Source: Bacteroidales bacterium UBA6346
GTDB taxonomy: Bacteria; Bacteroidota; Bacteroidia; Bacteroidales; UBA932
Direction: 5' to 3'
Length of the DNA: 38,341 nt
Assembly: GCA_002438905.1 (NCBI GenBank)
Contig: DJSA01000056.1
Coordinates: 28,889 to 67,229 of the forward strand
Of this stretch, positions 7,906 through 16,350 are shown piece after piece. The translations under genes and the position numbers were made by a program. How positions within the stretch are numbered: the first letter of the stretch is position 1; each line of letters starts with the position of its first letter. Under the pieces are notes generated by a model. That model was not told the DNA's origin. It saw only the letters and a list, made by a program, of their open reading frames with translations, and did no database searches.

Positions 7906-9845
7906 TGTAGGGGCATTGTTTTTAGGGAGAGCCATGCGGCTTCCTCGGGAGTCATCCTCGGGGCGAGGCGGTCATACACGGAGGCATTGTAGGCGTTGAG
8001 CCACTCCCTCTCATCGGCGGTCAGCAGTTCAGGTATGACCGCCGATGTGTCTATGTGACAGCAGGTAAGGGTTTCGAAACGCAGCCACTCGCCGAACTCA
8101 TTGCAGCCGGTAGGATTAATTCCCGGAATGCGGTCGTGAATGGTAAGGAGCACATTCTCGTGACGGATGCCGTGCATGCCCTCGCGATAGAGCCCCGGTT
8201 CATTGGACGTTACCATGCCAGGGAGCAGCGGCTGTGGGTTGAAATTCTGACGGATGTCCTGGGGGCCTTCGTGTACGCCGAGATAGTAGCCGATGCCGTG
8301 ACCCGTGCCGTGACCGAAATTGCGCTTGGCTCTCCACAGCGGTTCACGGGCAAGGGCATCTATCTGACAACCGGCTGTCCCCTTTGGAAATACCGCCATT
8401 GACAGGTCGATCATTCCCTTGAGAACAAGCGTGTAATCCTCCCTCTCAAGTTCAGTGCACGGTCCCATAGGGACTGTTCTGGTTATATCAGTCGTGCCGG
8501 TGAGGTACTGTCCGCCGGAGTCCACAAGGTAGAGCCCGTGACCTTCGATAATCCTCGATCCGTTTGCAGGAGTCACATAATGAGGCAGGGCAGCGGACGG
8601 GCCATAGGCGGATATATTCTCGAAACTGTCTCCCCTATATCCCGGGATTTCGGCACGCAGGGAGCTGAGTTTCAGCGAGGCATCCCATTCGCGCACCGGC
8701 TCCGCATCTCCACGTTCCGCCGCAGCTAGGCTTTCCTCAAGCCATTTGAGAAAACGCTCCACAGCAAGCCCGTCCTCAACGAATGTCTCGCGAAGGCGTT
8801 CTATCTCAGAGTCTTCCTTGACGGCCTTGCGCAGAATGACTGGGGATTTATCAAGGAGAAGAAGGGAGGAAACCGCGGTGTCTGGCGTATACAAGTTGTT
8901 CAAAAGACTGTAGAGTTGCCAGTTGAGCGATGAAGGGTCAGCAAAGAGCGATTCATCAGAGCCGAGTTCCCCGAGAGCCGACTCCACAGCGCTGTAATCC
9001 TCAATGCTTATGTCATCCGCCGCGAGTTCCTCGAAGCTGTCGGCGGTGTCGCTGTCGTCATATCCGTTCTTCTTCACGAACCAACGCACATTCTCCTGTG
9101 AGACAAGAAGATAGGAAATGACGTACGGATTGTATTCAATGTCGTTTGCACGGACATTAAGCAGCCAAGCTATCTCGTCAAGCGAGGTAAGCAGGAAATT
9201 GTCCACAGAACTCCGAAGCATCCACTTGCGCAGCCACCCGATTTTGTCAAGGCGGCTCTCCCCGCCGGAAATCTCGATGTCGAGAGTCTGCACCGGCGTT
9301 GTCGGAATCGCGGGACGGTCTGTCCAGAGCTGCCCAAGAAAATCCGGTCTGGAAATAATCTCATAGCGAAATTCATCGGAAGAAGTGGCTCCGGAAAGTG
9401 CGGCGTCAATGTCTAAAACTTCCTCCGCGCTCCAGCACAGGCCATCGAGGACAAGGGACAGCTTGCGCGGGCAGGCTCCGTTCCCGAGCCAATAGGACGG
9501 GGCTGAAGGTGCACCTATTATATAATCAACATTAGCAGCAAGCCACTGCGGAATAGGGACGGAATTCGGAACACGAAGTTTATGAAGTTCCACGCCCGTG
9601 CCTTCAAGTTGCTCATTTGCCTGAATGAAATAACGGGTGTCGGTCCAAAGCCCTGCGTGATTGCGAGTTATGACGACACTTCCAGCCTCACCGGTGAACC
9701 CTGTCAGCCATTCCACCTGTTTCCATCGGGCGGCAGGATATTCGCTGCAATGAGGGTCAGACGCTCCGACAAGCACTGCGTCCCAACCATTTTCCTTCAT
9801 AAGCTCCCTGAGAGCCTGTATCCTTTCTGCGTGAATGTTTCCCAT
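7902..9845 (-). CDS. Xaa-Pro aminopeptidase, M24B family
   Basis: A cytoplasmic metallopeptidase predicted to release N-terminal residues preceding proline. The 647 residues fit the long, three-domain aminopeptidase P form: two creatinase-like N-terminal domains (about 1-320) and a pita-bread catalytic domain (about 350-590). All five metal ligands are visible: D442 and D453 (VDSGGQY...TTDITRT), H516 (GHGTGHGIGYYLGVHEGPQ), E549 (SNEPGLYREG) and E563 (RHENVL). No signal peptide. It is the last of three genes read leftward; the gap to the HemW-like gene is 102 bases. Confidence 0.95.
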   Translation of the reverse strand: MGNIHAERIQALRELMKENGWDAVLVGASDPHCSEYPAARWKQVEWLTGFTGEAGSVVITRNHAGLWTDTRYFIQANEQLEGTGVELHKLRVPNSVPIPQWLAANVDYIIGAPSAPSYWLGNGACPRKLSLVLDGLCWSAEEVLDIDAALSGATSSDEFRYEIISRPDFLGQLWTDRPAIPTTPVQTLDIEISGGESRLDKIGWLRKWMLRSSVDNFLLTSLDEIAWLLNVRANDIEYNPYVISYLLVSQENVRWFVKKNGYDDSDTADSFEELAADDISIEDYSAVESALGELGSDESLFADPSSLNWQLYSLLNNLYTPDTAVSSLLLLDKSPVILRKAVKEDSEIERLRETFVEDGLAVERFLKWLEESLAAAERGDAEPVREWDASLKLSSLRAEIPGYRGDSFENISAYGPSAALPHYVTPANGSRIIEGHGLYLVDSGGQYLTGTTDITRTVPMGPCTELEREDYTLVLKGMIDLSMAVFPKGTAGCQIDALAREPLWRAKRNFGHGTGHGIGYYLGVHEGPQDIRQNFNPQPLLPGMVTSNEPGLYREGMHGIRHENVLLTIHDRIPGINPTGCNEFGEWLRFETLTCCHIDTSAVIPELLTADEREWLNAYNASVYDRLAPRMTPEEAAWLSLKTMPLQ

Positions 9846-9947
9846 GATGTCTGACTTTAGTTCAAGTTATTTTACACAGCTTCTTAATTGGCGCTAAGTT
9901 AATTCATATCAACATAATATGCAAATTGACCTTTACCAGATGGCGGA

Positions 9948-11267
9948 TTATCCCAAGAGTTCCGATATTATGTTGTCCGATATGAAAAAGTATTTTTCGG
10001 GGATACGGTAATATGACGTTGCGCTGTCACCTTTCCGGACGGAGGGTTCAGAATTGTCGGGGACAGGAATGAGTCGTCCGGAAGAAATTGCAGAATCAAG
10101 GCAAGATTTGTCGCAGGCGGAACAGAGCTGTGACAGAGGGCAGCCACGGGAAGTCCTCAGGCCGAGCATGATGTTCTCGATTCCCATCTGTTCCGGAGAA
10201 AGCGTCTCGCTGCCGCGTGCCCGCGAAACCATTCTTTCGTGCCCTCCGCTTCCGTTTGGTGATGAAGGCGCACGCCTCCTATCTGGAATGCCATTGTTTG
10301 CAGATGCTTCGAAAGTCTCAAGATAGAGCTTCAGGTCAGGACTGTTCCAGCTGCGGCGCCGGCGACCGTCCGGAAGAATTGACAAGGAATGCGCCCCAGG
10401 GCCGAGGCCGACGTATGGAACGTGCCTCCAGTAAGCTGAGTTGTGGACGGCCTCACGTCCAGGAAGAGCAAAATTGGAAATTTCGTAATGATGGTAGCCG
10501 GCTGCAAAAAGTTCCTCACACAGAATCTCATACTGCCTCGCACAGGACTCGTCCGAGGCCTCACGGCAACGTCCGTTGGCAGCCATTCTTTCCAAGGCAG
10601 AATCAGGCTCGACCGACAGCTGATAGGCCGAAATGTGGCTCGGAAGCGTGCCTGAAGCGGAAATATCAAGCGCGCGCAGAATTGTCTCGCGCCATAGCGG
10701 TTCATCCAAAAGCGGGAAATATCCGTCTTTTTCACGGTGTCGGGGAAGAAGTCCAGGCTGCGAACCTGCCAGAAGTTCAGGAAGCCCGAAGATAAGATCA
10801 ATGCTGATGTTCCGGAAACCGGCACGTTCAAGAATCCGGTATGCCTTCACTGCCGTCTCCGCGTCATGCCGGCGGTTCATCCAGCGCAGAATCCCATCGT
10901 CAAAAGACTGCACACCCATGCTCGCACGCGTCACACCCATCTCCAGGAGGGCTTCGGCATACGCCTCGCCCCGCTTAACGACATCCTCAGGATTAAGCTC
11001 AACCGTAAACTCCTCAGAAGCCGAAACTCCAAACGCTTCCTTCAGCGCCCCGACCACACGGCAAAGCAAAGGCAGCGGCATCACCGATGGTGTGCCGCCG
11101 CCTATATAAAGCGTATTCACGTCCCTTGTCGCCTCAAATTCCGGTTTTCTGCAATTAATCTCGTTCAACAATGCCTCGACATAGCGGTCATAACAGACCG
11201 AAGTCTCGGAATAGAATCCGCAGTAGGTGCAGAAAGACTTGCAGAAAGGAATGTGGACGTAAATCAC
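9948..11267 (-). CDS. hemW: HemW-like radical SAM protein (heme chaperone / coproporphyrinogen oxidase family)
   Basis: The N-terminus MIYVHIPFCKSFCTYCGFYS carries the radical SAM cluster motif C9-x3-C13-x2-C16, followed by LYIGGGTPS. ASMGVQSFDD, HISAYQLSVEP, HYEISNFA and the end RIPEKYFFISDNIISELL are HemW/HemN signatures. HemW proteins act as heme chaperones rather than true oxidases, and the C-x3-C-x2-C spacing followed by Gly-Phe rather than a fourth Cys favours HemW. At 439 residues it is longer than most (about 375-400) because of three in-frame extras near residues 165-189 (with LPRHREKDGYFP), 324-352 and 403-417. The open frame is intact. It lies between a coiled-coil protein gene and the aminopeptidase gene, all read leftward. 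Confidence 0.9.
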   Translation of the reverse strand: MIYVHIPFCKSFCTYCGFYSETSVCYDRYVEALLNEINCRKPEFEATRDVNTLYIGGGTPSVMPLPLLCRVVGALKEAFGVSASEEFTVELNPEDVVKRGEAYAEALLEMGVTRASMGVQSFDDGILRWMNRRHDAETAVKAYRILERAGFRNISIDLIFGLPELLAGSQPGLLPRHREKDGYFPLLDEPLWRETILRALDISASGTLPSHISAYQLSVEPDSALERMAANGRCREASDESCARQYEILCEELFAAGYHHYEISNFALPGREAVHNSAYWRHVPYVGLGPGAHSLSILPDGRRRRSWNSPDLKLYLETFEASANNGIPDRRRAPSSPNGSGGHERMVSRARGSETLSPEQMGIENIMLGLRTSRGCPLSQLCSACDKSCLDSAISSGRLIPVPDNSEPSVRKGDSATSYYRIPEKYFFISDNIISELLG

Positions 11268-11330
11268 TGTCTGAACTATTCTTTGGGGAGACGCCCCAAA
11301 AGACGCCGTAAAGAGACGTGAAACACGAAA

Positions 11331-12194
11331 CTATCGAAGAAGAAGTTCCGCAGTTCCGAGAGAAGACTGTTCAGTGTAAGCCTCAACGGTGTAGACGCCT
11401 TTCACGCAGTCTTTCACGTCATTCACATAAATCACGATGTCTGTCTCCGTCCCCTGGTAGTCAACCTCGCGTGAAGCCGAACTTGCAAGAGTCTCACCTC
11501 CGAACTCGAAGGCTCTCTGCTCCGTGCCTGCAATCAGCACGCCGTCAGGATCTTTCACGCGTATGTAAATTCTTATAGGTCCCTTTGGAGCGAGGTCGTT
11601 CTCGACAAGGCTCAGGCGGGTCTGGAACTGAGCCACCCTGCTGCTGCGGTCCGTAACCTTCCCGGATTTGTTGTAGCCGGCAATCGAAAGCCCACGCGCC
11701 TTGATGACAGAGCCTGTCGCAACCTGTGATGAAAGGCTTTCAACCGTCTTTGAAAGCTCCTCCGAACGTCTCTTGCTCTCGGCGGCATCGCGGCGTGCTG
11801 CAGCGGCATCGGCAGTGAGTTTCTTGTTGAGAGTGTTGAGGGAGTCAATCTGAACGATGTAATTCTTCATTATGCTCCTCAGCGTTCCAAGTTCCTTCTC
11901 GTACTGACGTATCTTCCTGCGGTTGGTAGCATCCGTCTTTTTGATACGCTCTATCAGCTGGTTGACCTCCTCGCGGGACGAATCGAGCTGCGAATTAATT
12001 GTGTCATAATCGGATGAGAGCGTCGCATAGTCGTTCTGAAGGGCGAGCATCTGCTCCGTCAGTTCCTGTTTCTCCTCCTTAAGTTCGCTCACGAGCGAAG
12101 ACTTCTGAATCCAGATATACGCCAGGACACCGGCCAGAATGACCGCCACCGCAACGAGGGCGTATGTCACTTTCTTAAGACTGTTCTGTTCCAT
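11331..12194 (-). CDS. membrane-anchored coiled-coil protein, function unknown
   Basis: A 287-residue protein with one N-terminal membrane segment (about residues 8-29, KKVTYALVAVAVILAGVLAYIW). A long heptad-rich coiled coil follows (about 30-165, with ELKEEKQELTEQMLALQNDY), then a soluble C-terminal domain of likely beta structure (about 170-287, with IRIYIRVKDPDGVLI and DIVIYVNDVKDCVKGVYTVEAYTE). The layout suggests a protein anchored in the inner membrane with its bulk in the periplasm. No catalytic motif is seen. It is the first of three leftward genes and has a -7 box TATTTTTG (minus strand, 12259-12266). Confidence 0.85.
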   Translation of the reverse strand: MEQNSLKKVTYALVAVAVILAGVLAYIWIQKSSLVSELKEEKQELTEQMLALQNDYATLSSDYDTINSQLDSSREEVNQLIERIKKTDATNRRKIRQYEKELGTLRSIMKNYIVQIDSLNTLNKKLTADAAAARRDAAESKRRSEELSKTVESLSSQVATGSVIKARGLSIAGYNKSGKVTDRSSRVAQFQTRLSLVENDLAPKGPIRIYIRVKDPDGVLIAGTEQRAFEFGGETLASSASREVDYQGTETDIVIYVNDVKDCVKGVYTVEAYTEQSSLGTAELLLR

Positions 12195-12246
12195 AATAAT
12201 TCCCGTTTTGTTGATACTACGTTTCGTGTTTTCGTAACAATATAAA

Positions 12247-12287
12247 TGCGAATTTACGCAAAAATATGCGAATTTGCGCTATATTTG
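12247..12287. promoter_or_regulatory. divergent promoter with two operator-like repeats
   Basis: Two near-identical 14-mers, TGCGAATTTACGCA (12247-12260) and TGCGAATTTGCGCT (12267-12280), lie exactly 20 bases, or two helical turns, apart. The first is a dyad (TGCG/CGCA). They interlock with a minus-strand -7 box TATTTTTG (12259-12266) and a plus-strand -7 box TATATTTG (12280-12287), so a protein bound here could control both genes. Binding is inferred from the layout only. Confidence 0.55.
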
Positions 12288-12328
12288 CGGACGTCAGAAA
12301 AATATAAGAACATAAAATTCCATCAAAA

Positions 12329-12811
12329 ATGAAACCTGCTGTAAGATATATCATCCGTGCCGTCAAATATTTCTGCTGGTTCGCGATTCTGTTCACACTG
12401 ATTATCAGCGCACTCGCATTTACAAAGTTCGTGCCCACAGAAAACGGGGTGGAAGGGCTGTTCATCCACGGCTGGAAGTCAATCCTCGAAATATGCGGCG
12501 TCTTCCTCGTATTCTCCGCTCTATATCCGAAGTTCGGCTACCAGAAAAGGCAGGTCAGCATCCCCGGCGAATGGAGCGAGGTCTCCGCTGAGGTAAAGGA
12601 ATATTTCGCCGACCGCGGAGACTACCTCCTCGAAAGCGAAACTCCGGAGAAACTCTGTTTCCGCGCCCGCCGCGCAGGCCTAAGAATCGCCCGCATGTGG
12701 GAGGACCGCATCACCGTCACCCCGGCTTTCGGCGGCGTCGAACTCGAAGGACCGGCGAAGGATCTTGCACGCATCGTCTCCCACATGGAATACAAATTAC
12801 GGGGCGAATAA
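12329..12811 (+). CDS. small membrane protein, function unknown
   Basis: A 160-residue protein with two hydrophobic segments (about residues 15-33, YFCWFAILFTLIISALAF, and 50-65, ILEICGVFLVFSALYP) and a basic, soluble C-terminal part (about 70-160) that looks cytoplasmic. No motif I recognise. It follows the -7 box TATATTTG at 12280 by 41 bases, and the start ATG lies in an A-rich leader typical of Bacteroidota. The gene is convergent with the DUF3109 gene; the gap between them holds only a weak 5-bp hairpin (GGCGT/ACGCC). Confidence 0.8.
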   Translation: MKPAVRYIIRAVKYFCWFAILFTLIISALAFTKFVPTENGVEGLFIHGWKSILEICGVFLVFSALYPKFGYQKRQVSIPGEWSEVSAEVKEYFADRGDYLLESETPEKLCFRARRAGLRIARMWEDRITVTPAFGGVELEGPAKDLARIVSHMEYKLRGE

Positions 12812-12953
12812 AAAGCGGTCTGCGGCGTTGGACGCCTTGCATCCCATCTTTTTCTTCATCCCCTCTATCCAGGTCATTTTCGGATAACCAATCAGAAACG
12901 CACCTCCTGCCGGACATTTCAACATAGGTCTCCATTGTCATCTCGAACAAAAA

Positions 12954-13550
12954 TCATCCATTCAACTGTTTGGCGGCGGCTTCAAGGGCGGAGTAAAAAT
13001 CCTTGCCGAAGAAGTGGACGAGAGGAGTTTTGAGGAACTGGTAGACGCGAATTTTCCTTCGGCGGCCGTTGGTGAAGGCATCGCGGCAGATGTCCCAGCG
13101 GTGGAGGTTCAGGGCGGTCATGCCGTTGGAGAGCGTGGAAAGACGAATCGGGTAGAGACGGCAGGAGATGGGCTTGCAGAAGTCGCCGTTGCCCTTGTTC
13201 CACTGTTCCTCAATGGCGCATAGGCAATTGCCGTCCGGATCACGCCGGCAATAGGCACATTCCTCGGAGCCCGGAACAAGCGGAGTGACAAGGTCGCCGT
13301 CAACGTCGATTTCAAAGAAGCCCTTTTCATCCACCGCCCTGCGCCCCTCGTTGGACATCGCCCGGCAGAAATGCACATAGTTCTTTTCAAGAGCCGGCAG
13401 CTCGCATTCAATCAGCGGTGCTCCGCTGTCGCCTATCACACAGCAGATTCCCTTGCATTTGGCATAGTCGCAGGCAAAGTATTCGGTCAGGATTTCTCCT
13501 GAGACGAGGATGTCATCTATCTGGATTATTGAATTGTAGTCATTCATCAT
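12954..13550 (-). CDS. DUF3109 family cysteine-rich protein
   Basis: The 198 residues match the DUF3109 family of small Cys-rich proteins common in Bacteroidota. Typical blocks are FACDYAKCKGICCVIGDSGAPL, then AYCRRDPDGNCLCAIEEQW, then DFCKPISCRLYPIRL and LHRWDICRDAF. About ten cysteines in CxxxC-type groups suggest a metal or Fe-S site, as in zinc/iron-chelating (YkgJ-like) proteins, but the function is unknown. Its start codon overlaps the stop of the upstream M16-like gene by four bases (ATGA on the minus strand), so translation is probably coupled. Confidence 0.9.
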   Translation of the reverse strand: MMNDYNSIIQIDDILVSGEILTEYFACDYAKCKGICCVIGDSGAPLIECELPALEKNYVHFCRAMSNEGRRAVDEKGFFEIDVDGDLVTPLVPGSEECAYCRRDPDGNCLCAIEEQWNKGNGDFCKPISCRLYPIRLSTLSNGMTALNLHRWDICRDAFTNGRRRKIRVYQFLKTPLVHFFGKDFYSALEAAAKQLNG

Positions 13551-16126
13551 TTCATCACGACATATTCAACACGGCTTCCTTCGACAATCCTTTTCATGAC
13601 ATCCCGCACGTGGTCAGCGGTCACCGAGTTCATTCTTTCATTTATCTTAGTACTGAAGTCTCGCCCATCGGCATAGCGGGTCACGAGCGCATCACGCCAA
13701 TACTCCGCAGACTTCACCACGGCATCTTGCTCATTGCAAAGCCTTGACTTATATGCATTCAGGACGGCCTCGGGCCATTCTACGTCGACGGCATCAGACA
13801 AAGCCGCCCTCACACAAGACAAAGCATGCAGGATTTCGGTATCACTCAGACTCCCGTAGGCAAATCCTATCTCGGGAATGCGGTCAAGCGAAACCAGCAC
13901 GCTGAAACGCTCTTGAGGGTACAGCAGAAACGACGAGATCACGTCTATGTAAAATCCTGTTCCAACGAGCGCATCCTGCAGATGCTCCTTAAGAAGATGT
14001 ACGGCAAGGCGTGAAGTGCATAGATTCGCAGCATTCATCGGAAGTGCCGCAGAAAGTAGGACGTCAATGCTCTCCTTTTGACCATTCCTGAAACTTGTGG
14101 ACTGCCCGGAAACCGGCTGGAAACGCACACGCGGACGCTTTTCAGTTCCCTTGCCAATCGGGAACTCCTCGGCATACCACACGAGACTTTTAAGAAGTTC
14201 CGATGGCTCCACATCACCGCACAGAACAAGAAATCCATTGCCGAGATCAGAGAACACCCCAGCAAACAGTCTGTCTGCCTTGGCAGCTGTCTCCGGAGAG
14301 AGATTATCATACACCAGCACATCAGAGTAGGGATTTTCCGCACAGATAAGACTGTCTATCCCGGCAAGTCTTGCGTTGCGCCCTCCGGTGGCCAGTTTCC
14401 GCTGAACGGACGCGGCACGCATAAGTTCAGACACTGCGGCTGTGTCTGCTTTACTTTCGCGAAACATCCCTACAAGACCTTGAAGCACAAGATTCAGGCT
14501 TCGCGGTGTGGCTGTACCCTTGAGAGTCGTGGAATAGAGCGAAATGTCAGCGTCTGCGGTGATTCCCGTGGCCGTCATAATGTCTCTGAGGCTGCGGTTG
14601 TCAATACCGGAAATAGAGCGGCACTTCAGCAGTTCAGGCAGGAACGCCGCCTCGCCCGGAATAAGTCCTTCGGCTGAAGCATAGCCACGGTCGACATTTA
14701 GCGCCCAATAGAGCCGTTGCGCCCCGGGAACTCTTTTATAGTAGACATTGAGCCCGTTGCGGAACGTCCACATCGTTCCATCCGACATGAGTTCCTTTTC
14801 TGTTCTGACTTTGGATTTTTTGGACGATGGCCCAGGAAGTAGCAGGGTGTCACGAAGGTCAACAGCGCGTCCGCGTACTGTCTTTCCATCGTTCCATCCT
14901 GCGCAGAAAGCCTCGCAGCTGTCATCCGGAGAAAGAAGAGCCTCGGAAAAGGTTCTCATCAGACGAAGTTGAAGCGTGTCCGGCAGTACCCGTGACTGAC
15001 AGAACTCGCAGAGTTGCGCCCCTGTACTTAAAGGAGCGTTGTAAAGGAATGAGGCGGAGCACAGCCTCACATATTCGTGATTCTTGACTGAATGCGCCGA
15101 AGTTTCGAGGCATTTTTCCCCATACTGCTGTGACGAAAGCACTATGTCATCGGTGTTCATCTCTCCCCTGTCAAGCGAGCCGAGAACTTCCCCAAAACAC
15201 TTCATAGCAGCATCAGCGTCTTCCTGCAGCACATTGAATGACAACGATATGGACTCAGAGCCAGAAACATCGGCACTGGAAATATGCCAGGACTCGACTC
15301 CCGCAAAAGGCAATCTTGCAGCGTTCAGAGCATCCCGCAGGCGGCTTTCAGCAATAAAGCTGAAAGTCTCGGACATCTTGTCCACCACGGCGAACTGCAT
15401 CATCGGCATAAGTTCCCTCGGGATCCTCGGAAAATAAAATGACGTGGACAAACGGCAAACGCCTCCGACGAGAGTGTCAGCCACGACCCTAGCCCTTGGC
15501 ACATCGCTTTCCAAAGTGGAAGAAGACACAGCGGAAGAGTCGCGGAGAACGGAATTTTTCGGAGTCATGAGGGAAAATATTCCCATCTTAGAGACCATGT
15601 CCTTGCTATTCACATCGCCTGAAACTATCACCGCCATATTTTCGAGAGGAAAGTGCAGGCTATCCTTCGTCGTCACGGCGTTTGCGGAGAGTTCATCGAC
15701 AATTCCGAAAACAGCGAGCAGCAGAGAATCGGCAAGCGCAGGACTACGCTGAAGCATCACATCCTCGAAACGGAAGGTCACAGCATCGTCCGTGCATTCG
15801 GCATATCCCGTCCTTGTCGGAGCTATAGCATTGGAAGTCAGAAACTTCTGAAGACTACGCCCCTGTATACGTCCCTGATCCGAGAGTATTCTCCGCGAGA
15901 CATCCACATAATCCCGAGCATCTGCTGCATGGCGGTAGACGAGGGCAAAGTCCGCGAAACCCTTTTCCGCCGGATTCGACACAACATACCAATTCATACC
16001 ATTAGGGAATGTCCCAGCCGCTATCTTTGAGTCAGACGGCAAGGCAGATCCTCCCTGTGCCGTCGCCACTGCAGTCCCCAGCGTGACACACAGAGCAACG
16101 GCAGACAAAATCTTGTGAATCTTCAT
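13547..16126 (-). CDS. secreted M16 (insulinase/PqqL)-like protein lacking the zinc motif
   Basis: The protein of about 859 residues starts MKIHKILSAVALCVTLGTAVATAQ, a clear Sec signal peptide from the ATG at 16126; an ATG at 16147 would add seven residues, and an in-frame opening further upstream runs through the promoter region. The mature start GTFPNGMNWYVVSNPAEKGFADFALVYRHA aligns in pattern with M16 peptidases. Where active enzymes have HxxEH, this one reads YVDVSRRILSDQGRIQG. The zinc-binding His and Glu are absent, so it is predicted to be catalytically inactive, like the non-catalytic partner subunits of M16 pairs. A second M16-like half follows (ALNVDRGYASAEGLIPGEAAFLPELL). Likely periplasmic. 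The stop overlaps the DUF3109 start. A -7 box lies at 16192-16199. Confidence 0.85.
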   Translation of the reverse strand: MKIHKILSAVALCVTLGTAVATAQGGSALPSDSKIAAGTFPNGMNWYVVSNPAEKGFADFALVYRHAADARDYVDVSRRILSDQGRIQGRSLQKFLTSNAIAPTRTGYAECTDDAVTFRFEDVMLQRSPALADSLLLAVFGIVDELSANAVTTKDSLHFPLENMAVIVSGDVNSKDMVSKMGIFSLMTPKNSVLRDSSAVSSSTLESDVPRARVVADTLVGGVCRLSTSFYFPRIPRELMPMMQFAVVDKMSETFSFIAESRLRDALNAARLPFAGVESWHISSADVSGSESISLSFNVLQEDADAAMKCFGEVLGSLDRGEMNTDDIVLSSQQYGEKCLETSAHSVKNHEYVRLCSASFLYNAPLSTGAQLCEFCQSRVLPDTLQLRLMRTFSEALLSPDDSCEAFCAGWNDGKTVRGRAVDLRDTLLLPGPSSKKSKVRTEKELMSDGTMWTFRNGLNVYYKRVPGAQRLYWALNVDRGYASAEGLIPGEAAFLPELLKCRSISGIDNRSLRDIMTATGITADADISLYSTTLKGTATPRSLNLVLQGLVGMFRESKADTAAVSELMRAASVQRKLATGGRNARLAGIDSLICAENPYSDVLVYDNLSPETAAKADRLFAGVFSDLGNGFLVLCGDVEPSELLKSLVWYAEEFPIGKGTEKRPRVRFQPVSGQSTSFRNGQKESIDVLLSAALPMNAANLCTSRLAVHLLKEHLQDALVGTGFYIDVISSFLLYPQERFSVLVSLDRIPEIGFAYGSLSDTEILHALSCVRAALSDAVDVEWPEAVLNAYKSRLCNEQDAVVKSAEYWRDALVTRYADGRDFSTKINERMNSVTADHVRDVMKRIVEGSRVEYVVMK

Positions 16127-16191
16127 ACTTTTCCGATTTTTATCCATTCGTAGACCGCACCGATTGGCAGGTCTGAAACTCCCCATGTCTG

Positions 16192-16199
16192 CAAAGTTA
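16192..16199 (-). promoter_or_regulatory. -7 box of the M16-like gene
   Basis: Reads TAACTTTG on the minus strand, an exact TAnnTTTG match, 66 bases before the ATG at 16126. No TTTG box at standard spacing was found. Confidence 0.45.
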
Positions 16200-16225
16200 G
16201 TGCAAATTCCAATAAACGGCCCCAT

Positions 16226-16259
16226 TTTGTACATTTTTAAGAAATATATGTTAAATTTG
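16226..16259 (+). promoter_or_regulatory. Bacteroidota-type promoter of the TPR gene
   Basis: TTTG (16226-16229) and TAAATTTG (16252-16259) are separated by 22 bases, close to the usual 19-21. Transcription would start near 16266, giving a leader of about 85 bases. Confidence 0.6.
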
Positions 16260-16350
16260 CAGTTCGTGCCTTCGGGCGTGGGAACAATCGAAATGCGGTC
16301 GCGTTGGCACGAATATGGAACTGAATAAACGGAGATTAAATTTTATTGTT

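Noticed and set aside
16127..16234. Upstream extension of the M16-like gene to 16234
   Set aside because: It would bury the signal peptide under 36 residues and read through the -7 box at 16192.
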